The notes below the pieces were generated by a model that did no database searches, had not been told where the DNA came from, and saw only the letters and a program-made list of their open reading frames with translations. Below, piece after piece: positions 11,929-22,207 of a DNA stretch of 64,000 bases. The stretch is from Pohlia nutans (taxonomy: Eukaryota > Streptophyta > Bryopsida > Bryales > Mniaceae): assembly GCA_022496805.1 (NCBI GenBank), contig CM040101.1, positions 8,000,501 through 8,064,500 on the forward strand, written 5' to 3'. Every line of letters starts with the position of its first letter. Position 1 is the stretch's first letter. Made by a program: the position numbers and the translations under genes.

Positions 11929-12053
11929 GCGCAGCGAAAGAGTTGCGATCTGATTCAATTTGAAGGATTGGTTTGTGCAACACTGACTTGGACTAATGAA
12001 GAATCTATTGCTGAGGCAGGCTTCACAAGTACGACAATAGAAAAGGAACCATC

Positions 12054-14825
12054 GTGGCTACTAGTGCAAGAGAGAGAAGGGAAAATGTACGAGGCGGTGG
12101 AGGAAGTGTTCAGACGCAAAGTGTCGGTACGACACTTGAAGCAATTGCTGCATTGAAGTATCAAGTAAACCAGGGCACTGCCATAGGCTCATACAAGTAT
12201 GTTGAAGTTCTGAAGCGGTGCTTGAAGCATAAAGACCTTGGAGCTGCGAAGCAGGTTCACGAGTGCATCACCAGGAGTAGAATGGAGCAGAATGTATATG
12301 TGGCGAATGCTCTAATGAATGTATATATCAGATATGGGCGATTGCATGATGCTCGCGGAGTATTTGACAAACTTGCGCAGAAGGATGTTTTTAGCTGGAC
12401 AAGCATGATTGGAGGTTATGCTCAGCACAATCGTGGTAAAGATGCATTGGAAGTATTCAAAAAGATGTGCGAAGAAGGTCCACAGCCAAATGAGATAACT
12501 TATCTGAACATCCTGAAGGCATGTGCGAGTCCATTGGCTTTGAATTGGGGTAAGCAAGTACATGCATATATAAGACATGGTGGCCTTGAATCAGATGTTC
12601 GTGTAGGGAATGCCCTCGTCAAGATGTATGCACAGTGTGGGTGCATCCAGGAGGCGAGGCAAACTTTTGAGAGATTGACCAATCGTAATGTCATCACATG
12701 GACTGTGATGATTGGAGCATATGCTGAAAGTGGTCGTGGTGAGGAAGCATATCGACTCTTTCTCGAAATGGACCGGGAAGGCTTCAAACCAAATGCAATC
12801 ACTTATTTGAGCATCCTGAAGGTAGGTTCAAGCGCAGGGGCTTTGGAGTGGGTAAAGGAGGTTCACAGGCATGCTCGCGAAGCTGGAATTGAGTCAGACA
12901 AACGGGTAGGCACGGCGCTCGTTCGCATGTATGCAAAGAGTGGTAGTATTGATGATGCCAGACTAGTTTTTGACAGAATGGGGGATCGCAATGAAATCAC
13001 ATGGAACACAATGATTGGAGCGTATTCTGAAAGTGGTCGTGGTGAGCAAGCATATCGATTGTTCCTCCAAATGCAACGGGAAGGCCTCAAACCAGACGCA
13101 ATCACTTATATGAGCATTCTGAATGCTTGTTCTAGCGCAGGGGCTTTGGAGTGGGTAAAGCAGGTCCATAAGCATGCCCGTGAAGCGGGATTCGAGTCAG
13201 ATGTGCGTGTGGGCAACGCGCTGGTCCACATGTATGCAAAGAGTGGCAGTATTGGTGATGCCAGGCTTGTTTTTGAGGGAATGGAAGATCGCGATATCAT
13301 TACTTGGAACGCGATGGTTGGCGCATATGCTGAAAGTGGTCGTGGTGAGGAAGCGTATGGATTGTTCCTCCGAATGCAACGGGGAGGCCTCAAACCAGAT
13401 GCAGTCACTTATATGAACATCCTGAATGCATGTGCAAGGGCAGGGGCTTTGGAGTGGGTTAAGGATGTTCACAGGCATGCTCGTGAAGGTGGATTTGAGT
13501 CAGATGTGCGTGTAGGCACTGCGCTTGTTCGCATGTATGCGATGAGTGGCAGTATCGATGATGCGAGACTAGTTTTTGACAGAATGGAGGAACGGAATGA
13601 AATCACTTGGTCTGTCATGATTGGAGCCTATGCAGAAAGTGGTTGTGGTGTTGAAGCATATGGACTGTTTCTCGAAATGGAACGTGAAGGATTCAAACCG
13701 AATGCGATCACGTATTTGAGCATCCTGAATGCATGTGCAAGCGAAGGGGCTTTGGAGTGGGTGAAGAAGGTCCACAGGCATGCCCGTGAAGCTGGATTCG
13801 AGTCAGATTTGCGTGTGGCGAATGCACTGGTTCACATGTATGCAAAAAGTGGGAGTGTTGAGGATGCGCGGGTGATTTTTGATAGAATGAAGGAACGGGA
13901 TGTGTTGTCGTGGACTGTGATGATCGGGGGACTTGCGCAACACGGGTTCGGGGAGGAAGCTTTGGAAGTGTTCAGAGACATGGTTTCATGCGGTGTGAAG
14001 CCCAATGGGTCGACGTTCGTGGCAGTTCTATCAGCGTGCAGCCATTCAGGGCTTGTTGAGGAAGGTCGCGGGCTGTTTCTGTGCATGACCCAAGACTATG
14101 GCATCGAGGCTGATGTGTCACATTGCAACTGCATGGTGGATCTTCTGGGGCGGGCGGGACTGTTGGAGGAAGCGAAGGTGTTCATTCGGAACATGCCTGT
14201 GAAGCCAGACGAAGTAACATGGGGAGCGATGCTCGGTGCGTGCAGAACGTACGGTAACGTGGAGTTGGGCGAAATTGTGGCTGAGGAGCTGTTGAAGTTG
14301 GTACCCAAGGATGCGTCTACTTACGTGCTGCTGTCGAACATCTACGCCGCAGCTGGCAAGTGGGAAGAGGTGTCATTGGTGCGCAGGATGATGCAGGAGA
14401 GAGGTATTCGCAAGCAGGCAGGGCGGAGCTGGATCGAGGTCGATAACAAGATGCACGACTTTGTGGTAGGGGATACATCTCACGAAGAATCAGAGGAGAT
14501 CTACAAGGAGCTGAACAGGTTGACTGAAGAAATAAAAGCTGCAGGCTACATTCCTGACACGCGGCTAGTGTTGAGCGATATTGACGAGGAGGACAAGGAA
14601 TTAGCTCTTTGTTCTCACAGTGAGAAGCTGGCTATCGCGTACGGACTGCTGCGGATTCCTGGTGGGGAACCAATTCGTGTGTACAAGAATCTTCGGGTGT
14701 GCTCAGATTGCCACACAGCGACGAAGTTTATCTCGAAGGTGACGGGACGAGAGATTGTGGCGAGGGATGCTAATCGGTTTCACCACTTTAAAGATGGCGT
14801 GTGCTCTTGTAAGGATTACTGGTGA
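12054..14825 (+). CDS. PLS-class PPR protein with E and DYW domains (right copy)
   Basis: The open frame codes for 923 residues, one 101-residue P-L-S unit fewer than the left copy (six ITW..MIGAYAESG-type repeats instead of seven), with a shorter N-terminus. From the motif SIDDARLVFDRMGDRNEITW to the terminal DYW it is identical to the left protein, including the E region, HSE, CSDCH and CSCKDYW. The upstream part is clearly diverged. The frame opens at a GTG after an in-frame TGA at 12012. The first ATG is only at 12282, inside the first repeats. The left copy's ATG is replaced here by ACA, so this copy needs an upstream spliced exon, a non-AUG start, or a truncated product. The role is presumably organelle RNA editing. 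Confidence 0.87.
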   Translation: MATSARERRENVRGGGGSVQTQSVGTTLEAIAALKYQVNQGTAIGSYKYVEVLKRCLKHKDLGAAKQVHECITRSRMEQNVYVANALMNVYIRYGRLHDARGVFDKLAQKDVFSWTSMIGGYAQHNRGKDALEVFKKMCEEGPQPNEITYLNILKACASPLALNWGKQVHAYIRHGGLESDVRVGNALVKMYAQCGCIQEARQTFERLTNRNVITWTVMIGAYAESGRGEEAYRLFLEMDREGFKPNAITYLSILKVGSSAGALEWVKEVHRHAREAGIESDKRVGTALVRMYAKSGSIDDARLVFDRMGDRNEITWNTMIGAYSESGRGEQAYRLFLQMQREGLKPDAITYMSILNACSSAGALEWVKQVHKHAREAGFESDVRVGNALVHMYAKSGSIGDARLVFEGMEDRDIITWNAMVGAYAESGRGEEAYGLFLRMQRGGLKPDAVTYMNILNACARAGALEWVKDVHRHAREGGFESDVRVGTALVRMYAMSGSIDDARLVFDRMEERNEITWSVMIGAYAESGCGVEAYGLFLEMEREGFKPNAITYLSILNACASEGALEWVKKVHRHAREAGFESDLRVANALVHMYAKSGSVEDARVIFDRMKERDVLSWTVMIGGLAQHGFGEEALEVFRDMVSCGVKPNGSTFVAVLSACSHSGLVEEGRGLFLCMTQDYGIEADVSHCNCMVDLLGRAGLLEEAKVFIRNMPVKPDEVTWGAMLGACRTYGNVELGEIVAEELLKLVPKDASTYVLLSNIYAAAGKWEEVSLVRRMMQERGIRKQAGRSWIEVDNKMHDFVVGDTSHEESEEIYKELNRLTEEIKAAGYIPDTRLVLSDIDEEDKELALCSHSEKLAIAYGLLRIPGGEPIRVYKNLRVCSDCHTATKFISKVTGREIVARDANRFHHFKDGVCSCKDYW

Positions 14826-14865
14826 CCAGGTTGGGTTTCCTTACCAATTGGAAGACTATTTAGTA

Positions 14866-15456
14866 CTCCCTCCGTCCCAAAGATATTGTCCAACTTGTCT
14901 TCAATGAACAAGATTAAGCTCAAAATATTTTTTTTGCATAATTTTGTGGTGCGAGTATGCAAATCATTGAAGCCTCTTCTACTTTTGAAAAGTTTGAACT
15001 TTGTCACCCTCTACAAATCTTAGTTTTGGTGCCAAAACCATCACCGTTATTGCACGCAATTTGCCAAGGCACCAGTGGTCGTCAGAAATGTCGCCACGGT
15101 CATCGCGACCACAACCGCGATGCTTGGCCCGCATCCCCACTCCAATCACAAAATAACAAAAGCCCACACCCAATGGTAGCATTTACACTTAACCGCAAAA
15201 GATCCTCAAAAACCGAAAATAGTTCTTTGGTTTCCGCAGGAATAAAATTTAGCCAACTTTGACTATTATGATCTCACAAATGAAGAAGAATCAACGGTTC
15301 AAATTTGGCAAGTTACTTAAACGTTAAGATAACTTCAAGATCCTAGGGTTGGATCTTCTAAATAATGCTTGGATTGAGGTTTAGATCAACAACTGGACGA
15401 TATAAATGGGACGCAAAAAAATCGTGAATTGGACTTTATCTTTGGGACGGAGGGAG
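14866..15456. mobile_element. Stowaway-type (Tc1/mariner) MITE
   Basis: The termini are CTCCCTCCGTCCCAAAGATA at the left and its near-perfect inverse at the right (TATCTTTGGGACGGAGGGAG), with TA on each side (14864-14865 and 15457-15458). This is the classic plant Stowaway terminus. At 591 bp it is long for a MITE and has no transposase. A 101-codon open frame inside it is probably chance. Confidence 0.92.
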
Positions 15457-15635
15457 TAGCATTTTTGGAGAAGACAAATTTTGGTGTCACTGGTGTGATT
15501 TTGGATGGGAGGTATTCATGCAGTAACGCAGCCCCACGTCCTGGGACTGCTTTGTCACTCTGGGTGTGAAGCAGCTTCTAGATTTAGACAACGGATTGAT
15601 GAGTTGATTGTCAATACATTAGACAATCCATTTAA

Positions 15636-16090
15636 CCTCTAAAAGCCCGAGGGGTATTGGGCAAAACATAGATGTGTTATAATATGTGCCTTCCATATGT
15701 TTTATGAAGTTTGGTTCAATAGACAAAATGTAGGGCATCATCTTTACAAATTATCCATTCGGTCAAACTTCCAAGAGATACTTTAGATATTTTTTTAATG
15801 AATTTAAAAGCATTAACCTTTGAAAATTTGTATAAATTATAATTTTCACTTTTAGAGTTTAAAATTTAGCATGCTTGGTTAAAGTTGGTTTATCTATTGT
15901 AAACTTCTAAAAAGCATAAGAAATGGAGGGAACATCATTAGTTTCCCTAGATAGCAAATTTTATAAGGCTAAGACAATGTTGAGGTGATTCACTTTGAAA
16001 AGTTCTCCCTTTTGGAGTTTAATTTGGATTGACATAATTCAAATTGGGTTGAATAGTAGACTTGATGCAGAGCTGCCATCTTGCTCATTC
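15636..16090 (+). repeat. TTAA MITE family B, 3'-truncated copy
   Basis: It begins after TTAA (15632-15635) with CCTCTAAAAGCCCGAGGGGT. It then follows the same sequence as 45484-46027 through the 'gttgaatagtagacttgatg' segment, where similarity stops. No far terminus is seen. Confidence 0.7.
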
Positions 16091-18461
16091 AACTTTGCCT
16101 TCAATGGCGAGTGACGAGAGTTTTAGCAACTTTCTTCCCGGAGCACCATGACATTCTTACTTTCCCTAGTGTAAAAACCATCCTTGTCAAGCCTCTGTTG
16201 TTATTCTTCTACTAGGGTTATATTATACTAAAGAGAATTGTGGAAAATCAGAGACAAAGATGGAGTCAAAAGAACTCTAAGAAGTTGACAACAAACGAAT
16301 GAAAAGTGAAGACACAAAAGAGAAGACAACAATAGATAACATGGAAACTTGTAAAAGATAAAGAAAGTGGTGTAAAATTCCTTGTTTTCATTTTTTTGTC
16401 AACTTGACGTTGATTGTTTGTTTAGAGTATTAAACAATGTCAAATATATCAAACAACTTGGGTGAAATATTCTGAGAAATATTCTCAAATATAATTATTT
16501 TTTTCAAGCTATTCCAAAATGTTCCATGTAAAATCTAAAAATATGCTTCTTTGACATGAGGGGATCTACTATACGTCTTCAAGGTCGTGTTTGACTCTTT
16601 ACAATATAGTGGTCAAGTAAGACTTACAACCGTAATCTCTTTGTCTCTTATGCAAAGATTTTTTTTCTCTAATACAATTATCACGATATCGCTTTAGATG
16701 AAATTGTATGGGATGAAAGAAAAACTTGGATTCAAATTGGTATCAATTTGCATAAAAAGATATCTTTATAGCACATTAGTTAATTTTCTACAAGGATGGA
16801 ATTTTGTAGGGTCAAAAATGTTATGACATTAAAGTTATCCTTAAAGTCACCTTGTGTTTGAATAACATACCTTGTGTTTTGCTTTAATATATTCTTATTT
16901 GTTCACTCCAAATAGTTAAAAGGCATGAAAGAGCTTGGTGGTCTATAATTATTAGAAGTGTAAGAGCTTGGTGGTCTCTAAACTCATGGAAAACTAATTT
17001 AGCCGTCAAAAATGAGTTTGCACTATTTGAGTCTTATACTTATAGTCGTAGAATCCCATATTTCTTTTAGTGAAAGCATTAATAATACATTCTTATTGTG
17101 CCTATCTACAACCTAATACTACACCATATATCCCATAGTGTGAGACACATTATTAAAAAAATATCTATATTATTTTAAAATATCTATATTAATGTGGGCT
17201 ATTTCAATTTTAAAACTTATATTATTTAAGCTACTAACACACCAGTGTTGTAGATGATGACTTTTAGATGGCATCCATTTGGACAGATTGATCTATCGAT
17301 GCCAAAATGTTTTTAAATATTTTTTTGAAGATATTAGATTTATAGTTTGGTTATATATAAAAGAATAATGCATCAAATTATGAATTTTAGAATGATTTAC
17401 CAATGTGTATAATGGAAGATATTCTTACCTATTCACAGATGTTTTTTAATCACTTCAAAAAGTATTTCAATATTGACACCTCTACAAAACTATAATAATA
17501 GTTTTGTGGGCAATTTTACCACTTTTGAAACATTATGAATTTAATTATTTATATTTAATTTCACATTGAAAGTATCAAAAATATGATTTTTCAATGTTAA
17601 ACCTTATAAATTCATTTGAAAATATTCAATCATTTTTTCTCAAACTTGACCATATATAGGTCCTTAAATCAATATACAAGTCATTATGTCTCACTTTTGT
17701 TCTTTAAAAATGAAGTTCAAAAAAGTATGAGGAGCCACATTTTATAACACATCTATATTATGTACAAAAGCCCTAGGCAACTACTGTAGTACATGTTTTG
17801 ATTCAGCAAGGAGTGCCGAATATTTATTAAAATTCAGAAAAAAGGACCTCGGTAGTAGCATGGGAATATAATTGAATTTTGTGAATACAACTAAGATACC
17901 TAAGGTGGCGATAGTGCTATCTGTGATGGCTTTGTGTACAAGCTTGGAGTCTCCAATTCCCACTCCAATTTTAGTCCCCATGGAATTTATGAAAATTTTG
18001 GCTTGGGCTCATAATAATTTCCTGGAATTTCGACTTTATGAATATCCTATTATTTTTAGCCGAATCAAAAGAGGTACTAGGGTATGAATTTACCTCTAAC
18101 AGCATGTGGTAAACTATAAACAATAACTAAGGGATATCGATTTGCATATGGTTAAAAGTAAAGAATTGCACTAAAAGATTTGCATGAGTGATGGACACAT
18201 TGTTCAAAGGATCTGTAAATGTAGCCTCTTCTTAGGTTTAAGATACCTCAAATAAGGGTTAGATAAAGATAAAACCTTAAAGATAATAGTCCCTACATTC
18301 TACAAATCTATAGTCAATGCCCACCCATCCTTTGTTTCCACTAGGGTCAAATTTAGACAACCTAATATCAAAATTGAATCTCCACATCAAATTTTGAGAG
18401 GTTCAGGACAACTTAAACCAATCACAACATGACATGTGACACTTTTGACACAAAAAATCTA
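16091..18461. other. AT-rich intergenic region
   Basis: About 2.4 kb of AT-rich sequence. Only short open frames occur (for example 66-71 codons near 17.8-18.1 kb on both strands), and these look like chance. I see no recognisable gene, RNA or paired termini. Confidence 0.5.
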
Positions 18462-18465
18462 TTAA

Positions 18466-19050
18466 CCCCTAAATATCCTCACCCCTCTCCAAATTCACCA
18501 GTTTTGTAAAGATGCAATATAAATTGCAACTAAGAGGGATATTTTGAACTTGATGTATGAATAAAATTTGTACATTATAAATTTTAGATTCTATCCATAT
18601 TATTAGATTTGTGATTGCTATCACCAATACTTTTGTATAAGATTTGAAATTTGAAATTCAAAAATGTTTTGTAATTCAATCACAAATAAGATATTGACAC
18701 TCTTTGGATGAAATTTGTTGTAATAGGTTGAAATGTAATGTTGTGATGGGTTGTGATAGATTGAAGTGTAGGGATTTTTCAAGATTTATTGGTTGCTTAA
18801 TTCTATAAGTTTATGTGTACAAGAGCACATTTAGACTAAAATCTTCTAATTTTTGGTGAATCACTGCAACATGAAACGAGGCATAAAATTTTCACAAATC
18901 ATCCCCTTTCTAATCGGTTCACACATGCATGAAGCTAACTTACCATAGATTTTTGTAGTATTTTTTTCCTTGGAAAAAGTGCATGACGGATGAGAAAACA
19001 TGGATGAATCCATACATCGTCCATCAAATGGACGGTTGGGTAGTTGGGGG
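18466..19050 (+). mobile_element. TTAA-bounded MITE family A
   Basis: It is flanked by TTAA at 18462-18465 and 19051-19054. The 5' end is CCCCTAAATATCCTC and the 3' end, reverse complemented, is CCCCCAACTACCC. Its 585 bp body matches 46509-47077 and, inverted, 1-325. There is no coding capacity. TTAA duplication plus CCC-ends is the signature of the piggyBac superfamily. Confidence 0.75.
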
Positions 19051-19054
19051 TTAA

Positions 19055-19907
19055 CCCTTAAGCATCCACCCTACATTTATCCAGTCAAACCTCATCAATT
19101 TCTCACATTATAAAATGTATTATATTTTTTTGGTATTTTTCTCATATAACATATCCTTAAACTGATTTACACTGATTTTTTCATAATCATTTAAATGAAA
19201 ATGAATTTTATAAAAAAAATCAAAGTTTACTCTTGTAATAGAATTAACCAAAAAGTCAACACAAAGAGGAAAGTTTTAGCAAACTTGTGTTGAATTCCTC
19301 TTGAACTCATATTGAAATATAAATAGACCAAGAACTAGTCTATGATGAGTTGGGTGACAATCTAAAGCAAGCCACTGTCATTATTCTCCTCACCTCGCAA
19401 TGACTCCCACACCTTCCACCAAAGCTCCAAACCCATGGCTCACAAGGGGACAATTTATGCCATGACACTATTCAACCCAAGTACAGTTCAAGAAAAAGGT
19501 TAGAAGTAAAGCGAAAAGGGAGGTTAGATGGGCTTCTTTTTGGTTAACTCAAATAGCTATAGTAATTACAAAAATGCCTAAAATAATAAAAAAATTGAAA
19601 AAATGTAAATAATAGTGATGAACAACAAGGTGTACCTTGCATGCTTCTCGAGCTTACATAAAAAGAAATTTGATTGAAAGACTTTTTCTACATTGTATAT
19701 TGGAATTTTAGGGCTGTGAGCTTTAAAGTACTGAAAAAACGCAATTTTAATAATTTTGAAGACCCGTAAATTGAACTAGAAAGTAGAAGACAACTCCCAC
19801 ACATTCTTAGTTGGGACCAATTTCATTTGAAATTAGGAACTAGGTGAAAATCAGTGTTTGAAGAACGATAAAACATGGCCCCATGGGGCTCCTTGCACGC
19901 TTCAGGG
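19055..19907 (+). mobile_element. TTAA-bounded repeat family F (non-autonomous)
   Basis: It abuts the previous element and shares its TTAA. The 5' end is CCCTTAAGCATCCA and the 3' end, reverse complemented, is CCCTGAAGCGTGCA, followed by TTAA at 19908-19911. The stretch 19240-19510 reappears inverted at 27470-27745, showing that it is a dispersed repeat. No transposase is seen. Confidence 0.55.
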
Positions 19908-20417
19908 TTAATTGTTAGCAAAACTGACAATATCACAAGATGCCTAGCGATAGTATGATCCAAAGGTGCAGGGTGAGAAAAGACAAGATGGCCAAGGAGA
20001 TAATCTACCCCATAGCTTTCTAATACCAACTCTATTTATGACATGTGACTATTTGTCACTTAGTGATTACTATATATCAAGGTCTAAATCCAATTCAAGA
20101 AATCATCTGAAAGGAAACACCAAGGGTAGACCTCACTACCCATGCCCAAGGTACAGATAAACAACCTACCCCAACAATTCACAATGGTCTTAGAGACCAG
20201 CATAATTATTATCAGCGTCATCCGTTTAAAATAATTATATATACATAGTAGCACAAATAGAGTGGCTTCTAATACAAATTTACTTCTAATGACACAAGTA
20301 TAGCATTGTAACAAGAACCAGCTTCTCTTCAGGTCTCAGCACTAACTCGTATGTCACAGTTGTCCCGCTCTATTATGACATGTTTGGGAAGCCCTTCCTT
20401 CAGGGTGTCACATGGAT

Positions 20418-21337
20418 TACCGTAGTTTACTAGCAGATTCGGCGGAAAATAATTCTAAAAATAGATGCCTAAAATTTTGGGGAATTATTGGCATCTTTTG
20501 CCGAATATTATACTATTTATATTTCGAAATTGCCGAAAAGTGAGAATTTTTTAACTTTTCACTAAGTTTTTACTTAGTTGAGAGGCTTGAGTGAATTTCA
20601 TGGGAGGGAAGGTGCTCCTATTGTAATCAAGCCCACTTACATTAGTCCACAAAGAATATGGGTTAAGTAGCAAGACTCTAGGTGAGGCTTTTGAAAATGT
20701 GTTGTACACAGATTTTTGGAGTCCAATTGAGCATAGAAGATGAAGTTTTATAGAATTGTGTCTAACTAACAAAAGTTGAGAAATCAAGTCTTCTTCCACC
20801 TCCAACAAGTTTTGTGTCGGAATAAGTTTTTATGCAAAAGATATGGACAAAATAGCACAACATTGTAAACGTCAATGTATCAAAATGTGTTCCTAACAGT
20901 TTTTCGAAGCTCATTTGTGCATAGAAGATCAACTTTTTTGGAATTTTGTTGGTCTAAGAAAAGTTTAGAAATCAAGTAATATTTCACCTCCAACAAATTT
21001 TATGTCATTTGAAGACTTTATGCAAAAGTTATGCGTGTTATAAAAATAAAGACTAACTAGGTGGTTCACCTCAAAGTTCACATATCCCATATGCATTGTT
21101 GGATACAACTCCACTCCATTTGTATAAAGCACAGAGCATTCTTGCCACTCAAGAATCAACTCATACATGTCAACTAATGTAAAAGAATTGGGATTGACTA
21201 CAAGCCGAAATTTGAAAAAATTAAAGGAAAAAATTGCCGAAATTATTAATATACTATTTTTAGGTGCCGAACCTACTTTTTGAACTTTAATTAATTATTA
21301 GGCAGCAAGGTGCCGAACCTGCTAGTACACTACGGTA
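20418..21337. mobile_element. 0.9 kb inverted-terminal-repeat element, superfamily unclear
   Basis: The ends are inverted copies: ACCGTAGTTTACTAGCAG near 20419 and, reverse complemented, ACCGTAGTGTACTAGCAG near 21337, both followed by a GTTCGGC-like block. Inside, two related segments repeat (about 20.70-20.85 and 20.90-21.02 kb; both contain a 'gagcatagaagat'/'gtgcatagaagat' and a 'cacctccaaca' block). No clear target duplication or transposase is seen, so hAT, Mutator or another class cannot be chosen. Confidence 0.55.
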
Positions 21338-22207
21338 GTCACAAAAATGACTTATCACGTGTACTGCTTGAAACAATAATATCGTCATATTATGGAGTGA
21401 CATTGTATGGAGGATAGACTGTACACACAATACATATATGGCCAAAGCCTCCAGTCCCTTTCCGGGTTAACTGAAATGCAGTTTCTCACCAGTGGCAGGG
21501 TTGTTACTTACGTAGCCCCTCCAAAAAAAATGCTACAACTTGTTCACCCCTGAAATTCTGTTTCAGGTGCTCCCGTCAGTGTTCAGAAGAAAAAAATTCT
21601 GCAACTAGAACCCTGTGCATATAATATAATCGGCAACTAGAAAAATGTTGCCAGTTATAATCCTACTGTACATCTCTTGCGAGGTTTACTTAAGTGGAAA
21701 TTTACTCCACTGCCAACGGTTAAACCATGAAAATCTCAACCGGCAGTTGAATTTGAAGTTAGAGAAGACTTCTAGAAGTTTGGTTTGCCACATTCTCAAA
21801 CCAGTGTGCTTTGTGCAGAGCTCATGAGAAGTGAGAATTGCTTACAGCACCATTCATGCCATTGTGCATCTTGAATCAGCCAGACTTGGGAATACTTCAC
21901 ATCTGTCAGGGACACGTATTTAAGGGATCAGTCAACCTCCTCAACTTGGAAACGAACAGATAGAAATCATCTCAATATATTGCTAATATTGCACAATTCA
22001 GAGGTCTATATTACGTGAATATCCAACCATTTACACTTGACCTGGCAAGGAACCAGCCCTGGTTCACTGAACATTCTCCATATCAGAAGCTCAAGAGCAA
22101 TCTGAGGCATGCCATGCCCCCAAAATTATTCATAAAGGCTTCTTAAGATCCCACATTTAAGGAGAAACTGACGAATGAAATTCAAGTTCGAGAGCTGGTT
22201 TGCAAAT
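21338..22207. other. 3' flank of the CDCA7-like gene
   Basis: Non-coding sequence downstream of the minus-strand gene, probably including its 3' UTR next to 22207. No ORF, repeat or RNA is recognised. Confidence 0.5.

Larger units (their letters stand above)
9060..14854 (-). repeat. Right arm of the giant inverted duplication (OSB-PPR)
   Basis: This is the reverse-complement partner of 681-7720. The outer edge is sharp: both arms share ...CCAATTGGAAG and then diverge. A Stowaway MITE starts 11 bp beyond the edge in this arm only. Identity is patchy: the outer 1.9 kb looks identical, the OSB exon 1 region is nearly so, and the middle is clearly diverged. Confidence 0.9.

Noticed and set aside
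14957..15262. 101-codon open frame inside the Stowaway MITE
   Set aside because: No transposase motif or family feature, and the element is too short to be autonomous.
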